DNA of 46,695 nt from DASWED01 sp036394995. Its GTDB lineage: Bacteria; Actinomycetota; UBA4738; JACQTL01. The translations under genes were made by a program, and so were the position numbers. The notes under the pieces were generated by a model that was given only the letters and a program-made list of their open reading frames with translations, ran no database searches and had not been told where the DNA came from. This document shows positions 1 to 8,800 of this stretch, one piece after another; positions within the stretch are counted from its first letter, which is position 1, and each line of letters begins with the position of its first letter. The stretch covers positions 1 to 46,695 of the forward strand of contig DASWED010000115.1 of NCBI GenBank assembly GCA_036394995.1, given 5' to 3'.

Positions 1-1
1 A

Positions 2-93
2 GTGAGGCCAGCCTCGGACCGCCGAGATGAACTGACTCCGTAGGTTCCGCTTACGCTCCGCACGCCGCATCGTGTGTCCGAGGCTGTCCTCAC
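2..93. repeat. 18-bp near-perfect inverted repeat (long stem-loop)
   Basis: Bases 2-19 and 76-93 are reverse complements with 17 of 18 positions matching, separated by 56 bases. The right arm ends 15 bases before the start of the 529-residue gene at 109. It could be a structured leader RNA, the end of a mobile cassette or a protein-binding site. The sequence alone does not decide among these. Confidence 0.65.
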
Positions 94-108
94 AACGGGG
101 GTGGGAGC

Positions 109-1698
109 GTGGCCGAGCCGGTGAACGTGAACGACCTCCTCCGTGGCCACGCCGCCCTCGACATCGAATGCCTGGATCGGGTGTACCTGAACGCCTACGT
201 CCCCAACCTGCAGGTCGGCGGCCAGGTGGTCACGTTCCTCACCGAGCACCTCGGCAACCCCATCCCCTCACCGGCCCTGTTCGCGAGGATCGGCAACGCC
301 TTCCGCGCGGAGGTCCGCCGGTTCGCCGAGGACAACGCCATCCCCCTCGTCCAGTTCAAGAAGGGGGATCGCCACATCGAGATCATGCGTCCGTACCTCG
401 AGGGGGCGACCGAGCCCGGAGTGGTGGCCATCGGGGTGGCCCAGGAGTTCCAGTCGGTGTTCACGGGCTACGACCGCGCGCAGAAGCCCGGGGCGGTGTG
501 GTTCGGGTTCTCCAAGGCCGACCGCCGGGTCACGGTGTACTACTTCTATGTGCTCGACCGGGAGTTCGGCCCGGGGTTCATCAAGATCTGCAGCTACTTC
601 CCCTACCCGGGAAAGGTGTGGGTGAACGGCCACGAGTGGGCCAAGCGCCAGGCCGACCGGGCCCGCATCCCCTACACCCCCCTCGCCAACGGGTTCGCTT
701 CCTGCTCGCGTCCCAGGGTGCTCCAAGCCATCTGCGACCGGCTCGGCCCGCCGGACATCCAGGCCTTCTTCGACCGGTGGATCGGGCGCATCCCCACCCC
801 GCTCTCCGGCGCCGATCGGGCGGCGGGGTACTGGTGGGAGCTGTCCATGCGCCAAGTGGAGGTGTCCCGGACCGTGGTGTTTGACGCCCCCCGGCGGGCC
901 CGGGCCTTCTTCGAGGCCACCGTGGCCGACAACCTCGACCTCGGCCGCCCCGACGAGGTCCAGCTCGTCTTCGCCCGCCAGGTCCGGCGGAACACCCCGG
1001 GGACCTTCTCCACCAAGGTGGTCACCCGGGGCACCGACGTCACCGTGAACGTGTTCTACCGCCACTCCAGGATCAAGGAGTACCTGAAGGAGGGCCGCGC
1101 CCTTCGCATCGAGACCGTGGTCAACTCGCCCACCGACCTCGGGTGCCACCGGCGCCTGCGGAACCTCCCCGAGCTCCAACGCAAGGCTCGGGCGGCCAAC
1201 CGGCGGCTGCTCGAGGTCCAACGCATCGGCCAGGACTGTGCCATCTCGACCGCGCTCCTCGAGCGGGTCGGACAGCCCTCGGTTGAGGAGGGCCAACGGG
1301 CTCCCGCGCTCCGGTTCGGGGACCCCCGCGTCATGGCCCTGGCCGGCGCCCTCTGCGCGCTGGTGTACGCCGCCGTCGGCTTCACCAATCGGAGCCTCTG
1401 TGCCCGGGTGAGCTCGCTGCTCGGTGACCTCTACACCAGCGCGCAGATGACGTACGACCTCCGCCGGCTCCGGCTGAAGGGGCTCATCCGCCGCCTGGAG
1501 CACACCAACACCTACGTCCTCACCCCCGAGGGCGTCCGGGTCGCGCTGTTCTACACCAAGGTCCACGACCGCCTGCTCGGACCGCTGCTCGCGGCCGACC
1601 ATCCTCCGGCCCCACTCGAACTTCGCCGAGCCCTTCGCCAGGTCGACCGGTCGATCGATGAGTACGTCGTCCACGCACGGATCAGACCTGCCGCATGA
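109..1698 (+). CDS. Uncharacterised 529-aa protein with C-terminal winged-helix-like segment
   Basis: Function unknown. The protein resembles a family I recall as widespread in actinobacterial genomes without an assigned role; that is memory, not a search. Visible traits are a central region rich in aromatic residues (FSKADRRVTVYYFYV, then YFPYPGKVWVNGHEWAKRQ, about residues 145-180) and a C-terminal region (about 405-480) whose pattern, ending in LKGLIRRLEHTNTYVLT, fits a winged helix. There is no signal peptide and no recognisable catalytic motif. The GTG start at 109 follows G-rich sequence and a long stem-loop (2-93). A remnant of a conjugative ATPase begins about 40 bases after its stop, so this gene may have been inserted into that ATPase gene. 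Confidence 0.85.
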   Translation: MAEPVNVNDLLRGHAALDIECLDRVYLNAYVPNLQVGGQVVTFLTEHLGNPIPSPALFARIGNAFRAEVRRFAEDNAIPLVQFKKGDRHIEIMRPYLEGATEPGVVAIGVAQEFQSVFTGYDRAQKPGAVWFGFSKADRRVTVYYFYVLDREFGPGFIKICSYFPYPGKVWVNGHEWAKRQADRARIPYTPLANGFASCSRPRVLQAICDRLGPPDIQAFFDRWIGRIPTPLSGADRAAGYWWELSMRQVEVSRTVVFDAPRRARAFFEATVADNLDLGRPDEVQLVFARQVRRNTPGTFSTKVVTRGTDVTVNVFYRHSRIKEYLKEGRALRIETVVNSPTDLGCHRRLRNLPELQRKARAANRRLLEVQRIGQDCAISTALLERVGQPSVEEGQRAPALRFGDPRVMALAGALCALVYAAVGFTNRSLCARVSSLLGDLYTSAQMTYDLRRLRLKGLIRRLEHTNTYVLTPEGVRVALFYTKVHDRLLGPLLAADHPPAPLELRRALRQVDRSIDEYVVHARIRPAA

Positions 1699-1735
1699 AA
1701 CTTGCCTCAACCCTCAAGACCGTCGGACCCAAGGA

Positions 1736-2146
1736 GCCCTAGGACACCTGTCCAAGGATGTGCGCGGAGCGATCCTCGGGAACTACTCGCAGCTCATCAG
1801 CTTCACCACGGATCACGCCGACGCCGTGGCCCTTGCCGACGAGTTCGGGGGTGGCGTGGACCCCGACCTGCTGACGGCGCTCCCTCGATTCACATGCATG
1901 GTGAAGCCGACCGTCGAGCGGGAGAGGCTCTCGGCAGTACAGATCCACACCGTGCCGCCCTCCGTCTACGACGTGCTCATGAAGAGCCAGCACAGCGGTC
2001 GGCGTCTGCAGCAGGTCAGCGACTCAAGCGAGCCCGGGCCGACGCATCAGGAGGTCGACCAGGTGCTCGCCGATAACGAAGCGCACGCCCTCGTGTTGCT
2101 TCCCAGGAATGGCCATGGGCCGGACTTCGATGTCTACGGCGGCTGA
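1736..2146 (+). pseudogene. C-terminal remnant of a conjugative DNA-transfer ATPase (T4SS, VirD4/VirB4-like)
   Basis: The frame is open from 1658, but its first 27 codons overlap the preceding gene and look unrelated. From about 1736 the translation matches the typical C-terminal end of type IV secretion coupling/VirB4-like ATPases in ICEs: a GN-x-SQLISFTT segment, DADAVALADEFGG-like residues, a LLTALPRF motif and a closing VPP. All P-loop and Walker B sequence is missing, so the product cannot be an ATPase. Its end overlaps the next gene by about 30 bases, as expected for an original operon. Family assignment is from pattern only. Confidence 0.55.
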
Positions 2147-2930
2147 GTTGCGGCCACTCCCGGAGCGGGAGGAGGCGGTGCTGCTGTCGCTCGCCATGCA
2201 TCGCCTCCTCGCGTTCTCGCAGGTCCGGCGGCTGCACTTCACCGACCTGTCGGCGCCGCCGGCGAGGCGAGCGCTCGCCAGGCTGGAGCGTCGTCACCTC
2301 GCCGGTCACTTCATCGAGGCGACGCCGATCGGCCGGGAGAGCGTCTGGTACGCGACGACGGAGGGCTTCGAGGTCGCGGCGGCCACCTGGCCGGAAATTC
2401 GCAAGCCGCGAGCCGGCAGCGTTGGGGCACGGAAGCTCGATCACACCATCGCGGTGAACGAGTTCTGCACGCGCCTGGTCGGGGAGGCTCGAGAACGAGG
2501 CCACACGTTTGGGCCTGCGGACTGGCGGAACGAGGAGGCGCTCAAGCTCCCCGGCGGGCGCCTCCTCGTGGCGGATGCGTTCATCGTCTATGGGTTCGCA
2601 GGCCGGTGGGCCCTCCGGTTCCTCGAGATGGACCTCGGGACCATGCCGGCGATGGCCGTGGAGGAGAAGTACCTCCGGTACGTCTCGCTCTTCCGTTCGG
2701 GAGGGTGGCGCCGCGACTATCTGCGGATTCCGAAGGTGGCGACCGTCGTGGGCGGCCGGAACCAGTCGGAGCGGCTGGATCGGCTCGTGTGCGCGGCAAC
2801 GCTCGCCCGCGGGCGCGACGGCGAGCCCGACCTGCTGTTCGCGACCGCGGACGACGTGGCCGGATCCGGCCCTTTGACCGACATCTGGCAGTGGGCCGGG
2901 AGTGAGAAGCGAAAGGCGTTCCTCAAGTGA
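2115..2930 (+). CDS. Replication-relaxation family protein
   Basis: About 271 residues. The N-terminal part (about residues 20-85 here) reads as a winged helix: LLSLAMHRLLAFSQVRRLHF, then ARRALARLERRHLAGHF. Next comes an alpha/beta part with a conserved ELDH-like LDHTIAVNEFC, then VADAFIVYGF and LEMDLGTMPA. This layout fits the Replic_Relax family, named from plasmid proteins thought to assist relaxation or initiation of element replication and common in actinobacterial ICEs. I chose ATG 2115 because AGGA lies seven bases upstream; ATG 2109 and ATG 2130 are alternatives. The stop overlaps the next gene's GTG (GTGA), so the two are probably co-translated. Confidence 0.7.
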   Translation: MGRTSMSTAAELRPLPEREEAVLLSLAMHRLLAFSQVRRLHFTDLSAPPARRALARLERRHLAGHFIEATPIGRESVWYATTEGFEVAAATWPEIRKPRAGSVGARKLDHTIAVNEFCTRLVGEARERGHTFGPADWRNEEALKLPGGRLLVADAFIVYGFAGRWALRFLEMDLGTMPAMAVEEKYLRYVSLFRSGGWRRDYLRIPKVATVVGGRNQSERLDRLVCAATLARGRDGEPDLLFATADDVAGSGPLTDIWQWAGSEKRKAFLK

Positions 2931-3208
2931 GCCGTCATCCAAGCGAGATCGGTGCAGTTCAACGAGTCGATGACGGGGACAATTCACCCCGCACAAGGCC
3001 CGATGCGGATCTTGTCCGAGAGCCCGAGGGGCTCTGGAACGCCGATCAGGTCGCCCACTTCCTCGGCGTGACCAAGTGGGCCGTTTACTGCTGGACCCGG
3101 CAGGGGCTCCTGCCGCACGTCCGCGTGGGCCCTCGAGCAGTCCGCTACGAGCCTGCGGCGATCCGCCGGTACGTGAAGCGCCGCACCGTCGCCCCGACGG
3201 CAGTCTGA
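2927..3208 (+). CDS. Excisionase-like helix-turn-helix DNA-binding protein
   Basis: 93 residues. The first 35 or so are polar and probably disordered. From about residue 36 the pattern LWNADQVAHFLGVTKWAVY, then WTRQGLLPHVRVG and YEPAAIRRYVKRR, is the MerR/excisionase-type HTH_17 fold used by Xis and element regulators. The GTG start overlaps the preceding stop as GTGA. In this position it could act as the recombination directionality factor for the integrase at 9982-11193, or as a transcriptional regulator; the sequence does not separate the two. The remnant of abiEii begins only 16 bases after its stop, from the other strand. Confidence 0.75.
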   Translation: MSRHPSEIGAVQRVDDGDNSPRTRPDADLVREPEGLWNADQVAHFLGVTKWAVYCWTRQGLLPHVRVGPRAVRYEPAAIRRYVKRRTVAPTAV

Positions 3209-3224
3209 CTTTGGTGAACGGTGG

Positions 3225-3419
3225 CTACTCGCGGCCCCGTCCTTGAGGACGAAGACAGGATCCTGATTCTCGTCGCGGGCGTGGCCGAGCATGGCCGCCA
3301 CGACCATGAATGAGATCAGCTTGGACGCGGCCCGGAGCGACGCCCTCTTGACGGACCAGCTCGCCAACCCACCTCTGGAGGACTTGGACGTTGGGCGGCG
3401 GCTTGCGCTGCGAGGTCAT
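3225..3419 (-). pseudogene. Broken abiEii nucleotidyltransferase toxin (frameshifted and truncated)
   Basis: The start ATG overlaps the abiEi stop as ATGA, the normal spacing of the operon. The first 34 codons read well, then the frame turns into arginine-rich nonsense. One frame over, translation continues as LISFMVVAAMLGHARDE and DPVFVLKDGA, which match the conserved N-terminal helix and the VF-x-xKGG core of AbiEii toxins. So there is a single-base frameshift near 3320, and sequence related to the toxin stops near 3230. The catalytic Asp region, the rest of the nucleotidyltransferase fold and the C-terminal domain are gone. No active toxin can come from this locus. Confidence 0.7.
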
Positions 3420-4012
3420 CGGTGAGCCGCGATGGTTTCCGGGCGGGGTCGAGGCCCCGGCCGCCGACCAGGTCGTGCACGCTTGAGGAGGCGCAGCTCC
3501 GCGGGAGCGATGAGCCCGCGCCGTTGGGCGGTGCTGATCGCTTGGTCGATGAGATGGCCACCGAGGTTCGCCTCGATGGCATCGCGGATAGCCCGGTAGG
3601 GGGTCACGATAGGGATGCCCTCGTGCAGCGTGACGTCGCCGGCATCGAGGCCGCGGCGGTGGAGTTGGTAGATGCGGGGGGCGTCGCGGCGCAGCCGGTA
3701 GCCAGCGGGGACGGTGACATGGATGCGGGCAGGGTTCACGTCACACAGCCCATGCAGGTCGAGGGCCGTTTCATGGCTCAGTGCCGCCTTGGTTCGCGGC
3801 CAGAGGACAGCCTCCATGTACTGGTCCAGGGCCGTGGCGGGGAGGATGGGGAACCGGTAGACGCCGCGGGCCACACGCTCGAGGAGACCGCGGTGATGCA
3901 TGATCCGGAGCTGTGCAGGATCGACTCCGGCCCCCCGTGCGTCGTCGGCGGTGACGTGGCCATACTGGCTCGTCGCTGCTTCGAGCAACTCCATGTACAC
4001 GCGTCCAGGCAT
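3416..4012 (-). CDS. AbiEi-family antitoxin (type IV toxin-antitoxin / abortive infection regulator)
   Basis: 198 residues. The N-terminal winged helix (about residues 10-55: YGHVTADDARGAGV, then GLLERVARGVYRFP) is followed by the AbiEi domain with ALSHETALDLHGL, IHVTVPAGYR, GDVTLHEGIPIVTPYRAIRD and a helical end. AbiEi proteins neutralise the AbiEii nucleotidyltransferase and repress their own operon. Here the partner gene is frameshifted and cut short, so this is an orphan antitoxin that may survive as a regulator or by neutralising related toxins elsewhere. The operon-typical ATGA overlap with the remnant is still visible. A 17-base perfect palindrome lies just upstream of the start. Confidence 0.85.
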   Translation of the reverse strand: MPGRVYMELLEAATSQYGHVTADDARGAGVDPAQLRIMHHRGLLERVARGVYRFPILPATALDQYMEAVLWPRTKAALSHETALDLHGLCDVNPARIHVTVPAGYRLRRDAPRIYQLHRRGLDAGDVTLHEGIPIVTPYRAIRDAIEANLGGHLIDQAISTAQRRGLIAPAELRLLKRARPGRRPGPRPRPETIAAHR

Positions 4013-4020
4013 GCCAAAAG

Positions 4021-4037
4021 CGTATCATGATGATACG
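4021..4037. promoter_or_regulatory. Palindromic operator upstream of abiEi
   Basis: CGTATCAT and ATGATACG form a perfect 8-1-8 palindrome that ends nine bases before the abiEi start on the minus strand. AbiEi proteins are known to bind inverted repeats in their own promoters, so autorepression is the likely role. This is inference from position and symmetry. Confidence 0.5.
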
Positions 4038-4105
4038 GTCCTGGCACGAACTGATCCATGGTCTAGTTGTCGGCATCAAAGCGAGCCGTGCCTACCGGGA
4101 ACCGC

Positions 4106-4136
4106 TAAGTAAAGGATAGCCACTATCCTGTACTTA
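4106..4136. promoter_or_regulatory. 31-base imperfect palindrome upstream of the Fic gene (operator 1)
   Basis: TAAGTA and AGGATAG are mirrored by CTATCCT and TACTTA around a central CCA, with one mismatched pair between the half-site blocks. It shares the AGGAT half-site with a second palindrome at 4180-4200 and with a lone AAGGAT near 4152. It lies 96 bases before the Fic start and is a likely binding site for that protein's C-terminal winged helix or for a neighbouring regulator. Confidence 0.5.
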
Positions 4137-4179
4137 CATCCCGGAAGATGCAAGGATGGCAGGCCATTTCACGCTAGCG

Positions 4180-4200
4180 AAAGGATGCGGCCGATCCTTT
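4180..4200. promoter_or_regulatory. 21-base palindrome upstream of the Fic gene (operator 2)
   Basis: AAAGGAT (4180-4186) is mirrored by ATCCTTT (4194-4200) across seven bases. The core half-site AGGAT is the same as in the 4106-4136 palindrome. It ends 31 bases before the GTG start of the Fic gene, within the expected promoter or leader. Confidence 0.5.
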
Positions 4201-4231
4201 ACCAAGGGGCTGCCGAACGAAAGGAACCGCG

Positions 4232-5419
4232 GTGAGAGGGCGACTCGTGGCCAAGACTTGGGAGCACAACCCGACGCTCTACGCGCCGGCCAGGTACCGC
4301 CGCGCCTGCCGGTACGAGGCCTTCGTCCCGGACAGGATCGCAGGCCTCGACGTCGTTCTTCCGGGCGAGGTGGCGGGCGCGGTGTCCGACGCGGAGAAGG
4401 CCATCGCGGATCTCAACCGCGACGCCGGTCCCGCCCTCAACCCCCTTGCCCGGCTCCTCCTCCGGACGGAGTCGATCGCCTCCTCCAAGATCGAGGGGAT
4501 GCAGGTCGACGCCCGGACCCTGGCTCGCGCCGAGGCCAACCAGGAGACGGGGCGATCCGTTGGCCCGGAGGCCGCAGAGATCCTCGCGAACATCGACGCC
4601 ATGCAGCTCGCCATCGAGCGTGCCTCAGGCGCGAACGGGATCGGGGCCCAGGACATCCGAGACATCCACGCGGTCCTCATGGAGCATGACGCCCGCGCCC
4701 GGCGTCGAGGGGAGTTCCGAGACTCACAGAACTGGATCGGGGGCAACGACTACAACCCGTGCGGCGCCGACTTCGTCCCTCCGCCTCCCGAGGAGGTCCT
4801 GCCTCTCATCGACGACCTCTCCGGGTTCTGCGCTGAGGAGAGCCTCCCCCCACTCGTCCAGGCCGCACTAGCGCACGCTCAGTTCGAGACGATCCATCCC
4901 TTCGAGGACGGGAACGGCCGAACCGGACGTGCGCTTGTCCAGATCGTCCTTCGCCGACGAGACGTTGCTCCCGGGTTCGTCCCACCGATCAGCGTTGTTC
5001 TCGCTCGAGAGAAGGCTCGATACATCAGAGGCCTGACGCTGTTCCGCGAGGACCGGATCGCGGAGTGGCTCGAAATCTTCGCCGTCGCCGCGGCGCGGGC
5101 AGCTCAGCTCGCGGTCTCCTACCTGGGCCGAGTCTCCGAGCTCCAGGCTGAGTGGCGCCGCCGGCTCCGCGAACACTCCAGCCCTCGAGCGGATGCAGCC
5201 GCCTGGGCGATCATCGACACCCTCCCGGCCTACCCGATCATCACGACCCCGAGCGGTGTTGCGGCGACGAGGAGGACCCGGCCGGCCGTCACCAACGCGA
5301 TCCAGGAACTGGCCGACGCCGGTGTCCTACTCCCCCTCAGTGAGTCGGCGAGGAACCGGGCGTGGGAGGCGGATGGACTCCTGGACCTGATCGTCGGGCT
5401 CGAATCCGGCACCGAGTAG
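4232..5419 (+). CDS. Fic family protein adenylyltransferase with C-terminal winged helix
   Basis: 395 residues. Fic enzymes usually transfer AMP from ATP to a hydroxyl of a target protein. The full active-site motif HPFEDGNGRTGR is at residues 222-233 with catalytic His222. An N-terminal inhibitory helix motif, SSKIEG (84-89, Glu88), marks it as a self-inhibited class II Fic. The substrate-facing flap PPPPEEV is also present. From about residue 320 a winged-helix segment (AAWAIIDTLPAYP, then TRPAVTNAIQELADAGVL) could bind DNA, which fits the palindromes upstream. The GTG start follows GAAAGGAA. It is encoded alone, with no antitoxin gene beside it. The target is unknown. Confidence 0.9.
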   Translation: MRGRLVAKTWEHNPTLYAPARYRRACRYEAFVPDRIAGLDVVLPGEVAGAVSDAEKAIADLNRDAGPALNPLARLLLRTESIASSKIEGMQVDARTLARAEANQETGRSVGPEAAEILANIDAMQLAIERASGANGIGAQDIRDIHAVLMEHDARARRRGEFRDSQNWIGGNDYNPCGADFVPPPPEEVLPLIDDLSGFCAEESLPPLVQAALAHAQFETIHPFEDGNGRTGRALVQIVLRRRDVAPGFVPPISVVLAREKARYIRGLTLFREDRIAEWLEIFAVAAARAAQLAVSYLGRVSELQAEWRRRLREHSSPRADAAAWAIIDTLPAYPIITTPSGVAATRRTRPAVTNAIQELADAGVLLPLSESARNRAWEADGLLDLIVGLESGTE

Positions 5420-5570
5420 CTGTTCGTCCGAGTGGCTCGACCACGATGAGAGCCATGCGAACGGGTGGTCTGCTGCTGAGCACCGACCAAGAAGCAGACC
5501 GCGGATAGTTCCAGGTGGAACCCGGCGCGAAGTCTCGATTGAGATCGCGAGCCTGGCTCCAGGTGCCCCC

Positions 5571-5599
5571 TTGCAGATGGGACGGTTTCGTAATACGAT
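5571..5599 (+). promoter_or_regulatory. Predicted promoter of the toxin-like / RHH-STAND operon
   Basis: TTGCAG (5571-5576) and TACGAT (5594-5599) are separated by 17 bases and lie 24 bases before the TTG start at 5624. A small palindrome CGTAATACG (5589-5597) overlaps the -10 element and could be a binding site for the RHH domain encoded downstream. Confidence 0.5.
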
Positions 5600-5623
5600 T
5601 TAGGAAGCCATGGGAGAGCGAGT

Positions 5624-5866
5624 TTGGAGATCCACAAAGCGGCCAGGAAGCACGGCATCAAGGACGCCGACATCCGTCACGCCGTCCGGAATGCGCTGGT
5701 CAGCTACGAAGTGGAGAACGACGATGGGCCCCTTCGGATCCTTCACATTGGACCTGATGGGGCGGGCAACCTCCTCGAGGTTGTCGTCCTGGAGTTCGAT
5801 GACGGTGGACAGCTCGCCATCCACGCCATGCGCCTGCGCGAGAAGTACGAGGGCCTACTTTCTTAG
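5624..5866 (+). CDS. Small toxin-like protein preceding the RHH-STAND gene
   Basis: 80 residues, TTG start with GGGAGAG about seven bases upstream. The sequence has an N-terminal helix (IHKAARKHGIKDADIRHAV) and then three strands (PLRILHIGPDGAGNLLEVVV, LEFDDGGQLAIHAMRL) ending in KYEGLL. That compact alpha/beta pattern and size resemble small toxins encoded directly before RHH antitoxins in actinobacteria. I recall the pairing but cannot name the family with certainty. The next gene starts 18 bases later with a strong AAGGAG and opens with an RHH antitoxin domain, so toxin-antitoxin pairing is the best guess. Catalytic residues are not identified. Confidence 0.8.
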   Translation: MEIHKAARKHGIKDADIRHAVRNALVSYEVENDDGPLRILHIGPDGAGNLLEVVVLEFDDGGQLAIHAMRLREKYEGLLS

Positions 5867-5884
5867 GAGACGAGGCAAGGAGAG

Positions 5885-8800
5885 ATGACCGGCAAGGGGA
5901 AAGCCAAACCATGGACCTCTCGCGGCGTTTCGGTTACTGAAGACGTCATCGAGCGCCTTGCGAAGGAGGCCGAAGAGGGGTACGAGCCCACTCAACTGCG
6001 CCGCCGAGTCGGCCGCCCGACGAAGGGAGCTGAGCCGGCCGAGGTAGTTCCGGTGCGTCTCGATGAACGGCTACGCCGTGCTCTAGAGAGCCGCGCTAAG
6101 GCTGAGGGTTTGAGCGTCAGTGACGTCATACGCCGTGCGCTGAAGGATCATGCCGGCTCACCGGAGAACGTGTCTTCCCCGGCAGGGCTAGGCCCGGAGC
6201 TTCCCATGCCTTCGTCCCCACATGAGCTGGACCGGATTGAGCATGGACTCGCGTCCACTCATCTTGACAGCAGCCTCTTTGAACGGTGCGCCCAGGATCT
6301 CCTTACAGAGATCTATCCTGGGTTGTCGCCGATTCCCGGTGGGACCGATTGGGGCCGTGATGCCGATGTTCATCCCGCGACCGAAGAGCCGCCTGTTCGG
6401 CTACTGGCGACCTCCTCTCGCACCCGGGAAGGGGTCAGGAAGAACCTCCTTGCGGGCCTGCGGAGCATGGCCAAGCACGGCGTCCCCTTCCGTCGGATTG
6501 TCCTAGCGAACCCCGCCAGCCTCACACAGTCGGAACGCCACAGCCTGGGCGAGTCGGCAAAGAAGTTCGGGGCTGTAGTGGATGCAATCTTTGATCGTGG
6601 ATTCTTTGCAAGTCGACTCCGCCGCGATGGTCAGTGGCGCCAGCGCCTTCTCGGGCTGTCCCCATACCCCATCACACTGTCGCGGCTCCCGCCGGACCTA
6701 GCGGAGAGTCCCTGGGCGGCTCTCCCTTTGGTTGGGAGAAACGCCGAACTGCAGGTCATTTCCGCAACCGAAGGCGACCTTGTGATAAGCGGCTCTCCAG
6801 GGGTCGGGAAGACGAGGCTGCTCGCAGAAATCGAGGGCGCGTTCTTCGTGGATCGCGACGCAACACGGGATCGCCTTGCTGACGATCTGAGATGGGCCCG
6901 ACCTGCGGTTATTGTCGTTGACGATGCCGGGAGGTCCGAGGAACTGATTCGCTCGCTGGTTCGTCTGCGGCAAGTCGAACCAAGTCTGCACGAATACCGG
7001 ATTGCCGCGGCTTGCTGGCCCGACGAAGCGGAAAAGGTAAGAGCTTGGGTCCGGGTGGACAAGAGTCTCGATCTCGGCCTTCTCGTGAGAGAAGATCTCG
7101 ATCAGCTGCTGGTGGCCATGGGTATCACGGGTCAGCTAGCAAGAGGGGAGATCCTTGACCAAGCGGAGGGTCGCCCAGGCTGGGCTGTCGCGCTTGGCGA
7201 TCTTCTGCTCCGCGCACGAGACCATGCCTCCCTGCTCAGCGGAAGGGCATTGTTGGGACAGGTACAAGGCTACCTTCGCAGGTCTGCGGTCGGTCCAGAA
7301 GCGATGCACCTCCTGGCAACGATTTCTCTTCTGGGGGAAGTATCAGAGAGCGAGCTCGACGATCTCGCGAAAGAGATTGAGTTGGCACGGCCGAAGCTGG
7401 TGGACCTTCTGGCCGCTGCGGCAGCGAGTGGTCTGATCGACGTCACATCTGGGTATGACCATGGCCTGAGGGACAACATCCGTTTCTATTGTGTTCGCCC
7501 TCCGATGCTGGCCGCGGTCCTCGTGGCAGAGCACATCTTCTCCGATCAGGTGCCTGGGGTCGATGTAGGGAAGCTGTTGGAGCGGTGGCCTAAGAGGCTG
7601 GGTGCAGTCGCGGAAGCCACGATCAACGCGGTGCTGGTCGGTGCAACACACGCTCGTGCCTACGCGGGTCGAATCTTCCGTCTGACGGTCGTCTCGGATC
7701 ACGTCGGTCCTGACGCAAGGGTGCAGGTCGCTCGGCTCTACGCCCGGGTGGATGACTCAGCAGCTGACGAAGTTCTCTCGTTGGCTCGGACTGAGTTCGA
7801 GGGTTGGATGCGCGGGAGCCATGAACGTGTAGAGCAGATCGAACGTGTCGTGGAGCTTGCCTACTTGATCGCAAGATGGCACCTGAAGGATCGGGCTATG
7901 GAGCTGCTACTCGACGCGGCAGTTTGCGATTCGCGACCCACCAATCCATACCCTGGCCATCCCCTGCGGAGGTTGGCCGATCTTGTTCAGGACTTCCACC
8001 CTGAGCTTCCCACACCGAGGGAACAGAGGAAGCTAGTTGCCTCGGTTGCAAACCGTTGGATCGAAGACGATCCAAGCCCCGCTCGTTGGATTGTCTATGG
8101 CCATGCCACCGCAACGGCCCTCTCGATTCGTCTGCGATCAGCGCTCGCGGCTCCAGGGAACCCCAGAACAATCCAGTTGATTGAGACAGTAGCTGATTCC
8201 TCGGAGATGGAGCGCATCTACCAAGAGATTTGGCCGAGCGTTAGAGACCGCCTTGCAGATGCCCCCCCAGCCACTCTCCGCATTGTGATTGAGACAACCG
8301 AGGATTGGCTCCGGGTCGGCGGCGGTTACGACCGGCCGTTCGGTAGGAGCCACCCCCAGCCCTCGATCGATGCCGCCCGGCGACTCGGGGAAAGACTATT
8401 CCGAGACCTTGTGCCCCTTGTCGGGAATCATCCTGGCCTCGCCAGCTATCTGCGTGATGTAGCCGGCCAGTTTGAGCTCTCTGTGGACGTTGCCTTGAGT
8501 CCGGAACATGAGGCGTTCTTCGCGGACATCGACAGGGACGAGGACTGGGAAGCGGCCGCCAGACGGCTCGAGGAACAGATCAAGGGGATGGTGATGCCTT
8601 GGGCGGACGAAGATCGGGCCACGGTGATTCAACGTCTAGTGACGCTCAGAATCGAGCTTGAACTCTCTACCGTGCGATGGCCGGATCGAGTGTGGATCGC
8701 CTGCACTGCGCTCGCCGAGCGGGTCGACGACCCGATAGCCTGGGCGGACACCGCTCTTGAGCTTGGGCTCTTCCCTCAAGCGGAACCGTTCCTGGGGCAT

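Noticed and set aside
2..93. Retron-type non-coding RNA
   Set aside because: The stem-loop suggests it, but the adjacent 529-residue protein has no reverse-transcriptase motif such as a YxDD box, and no such gene is near.
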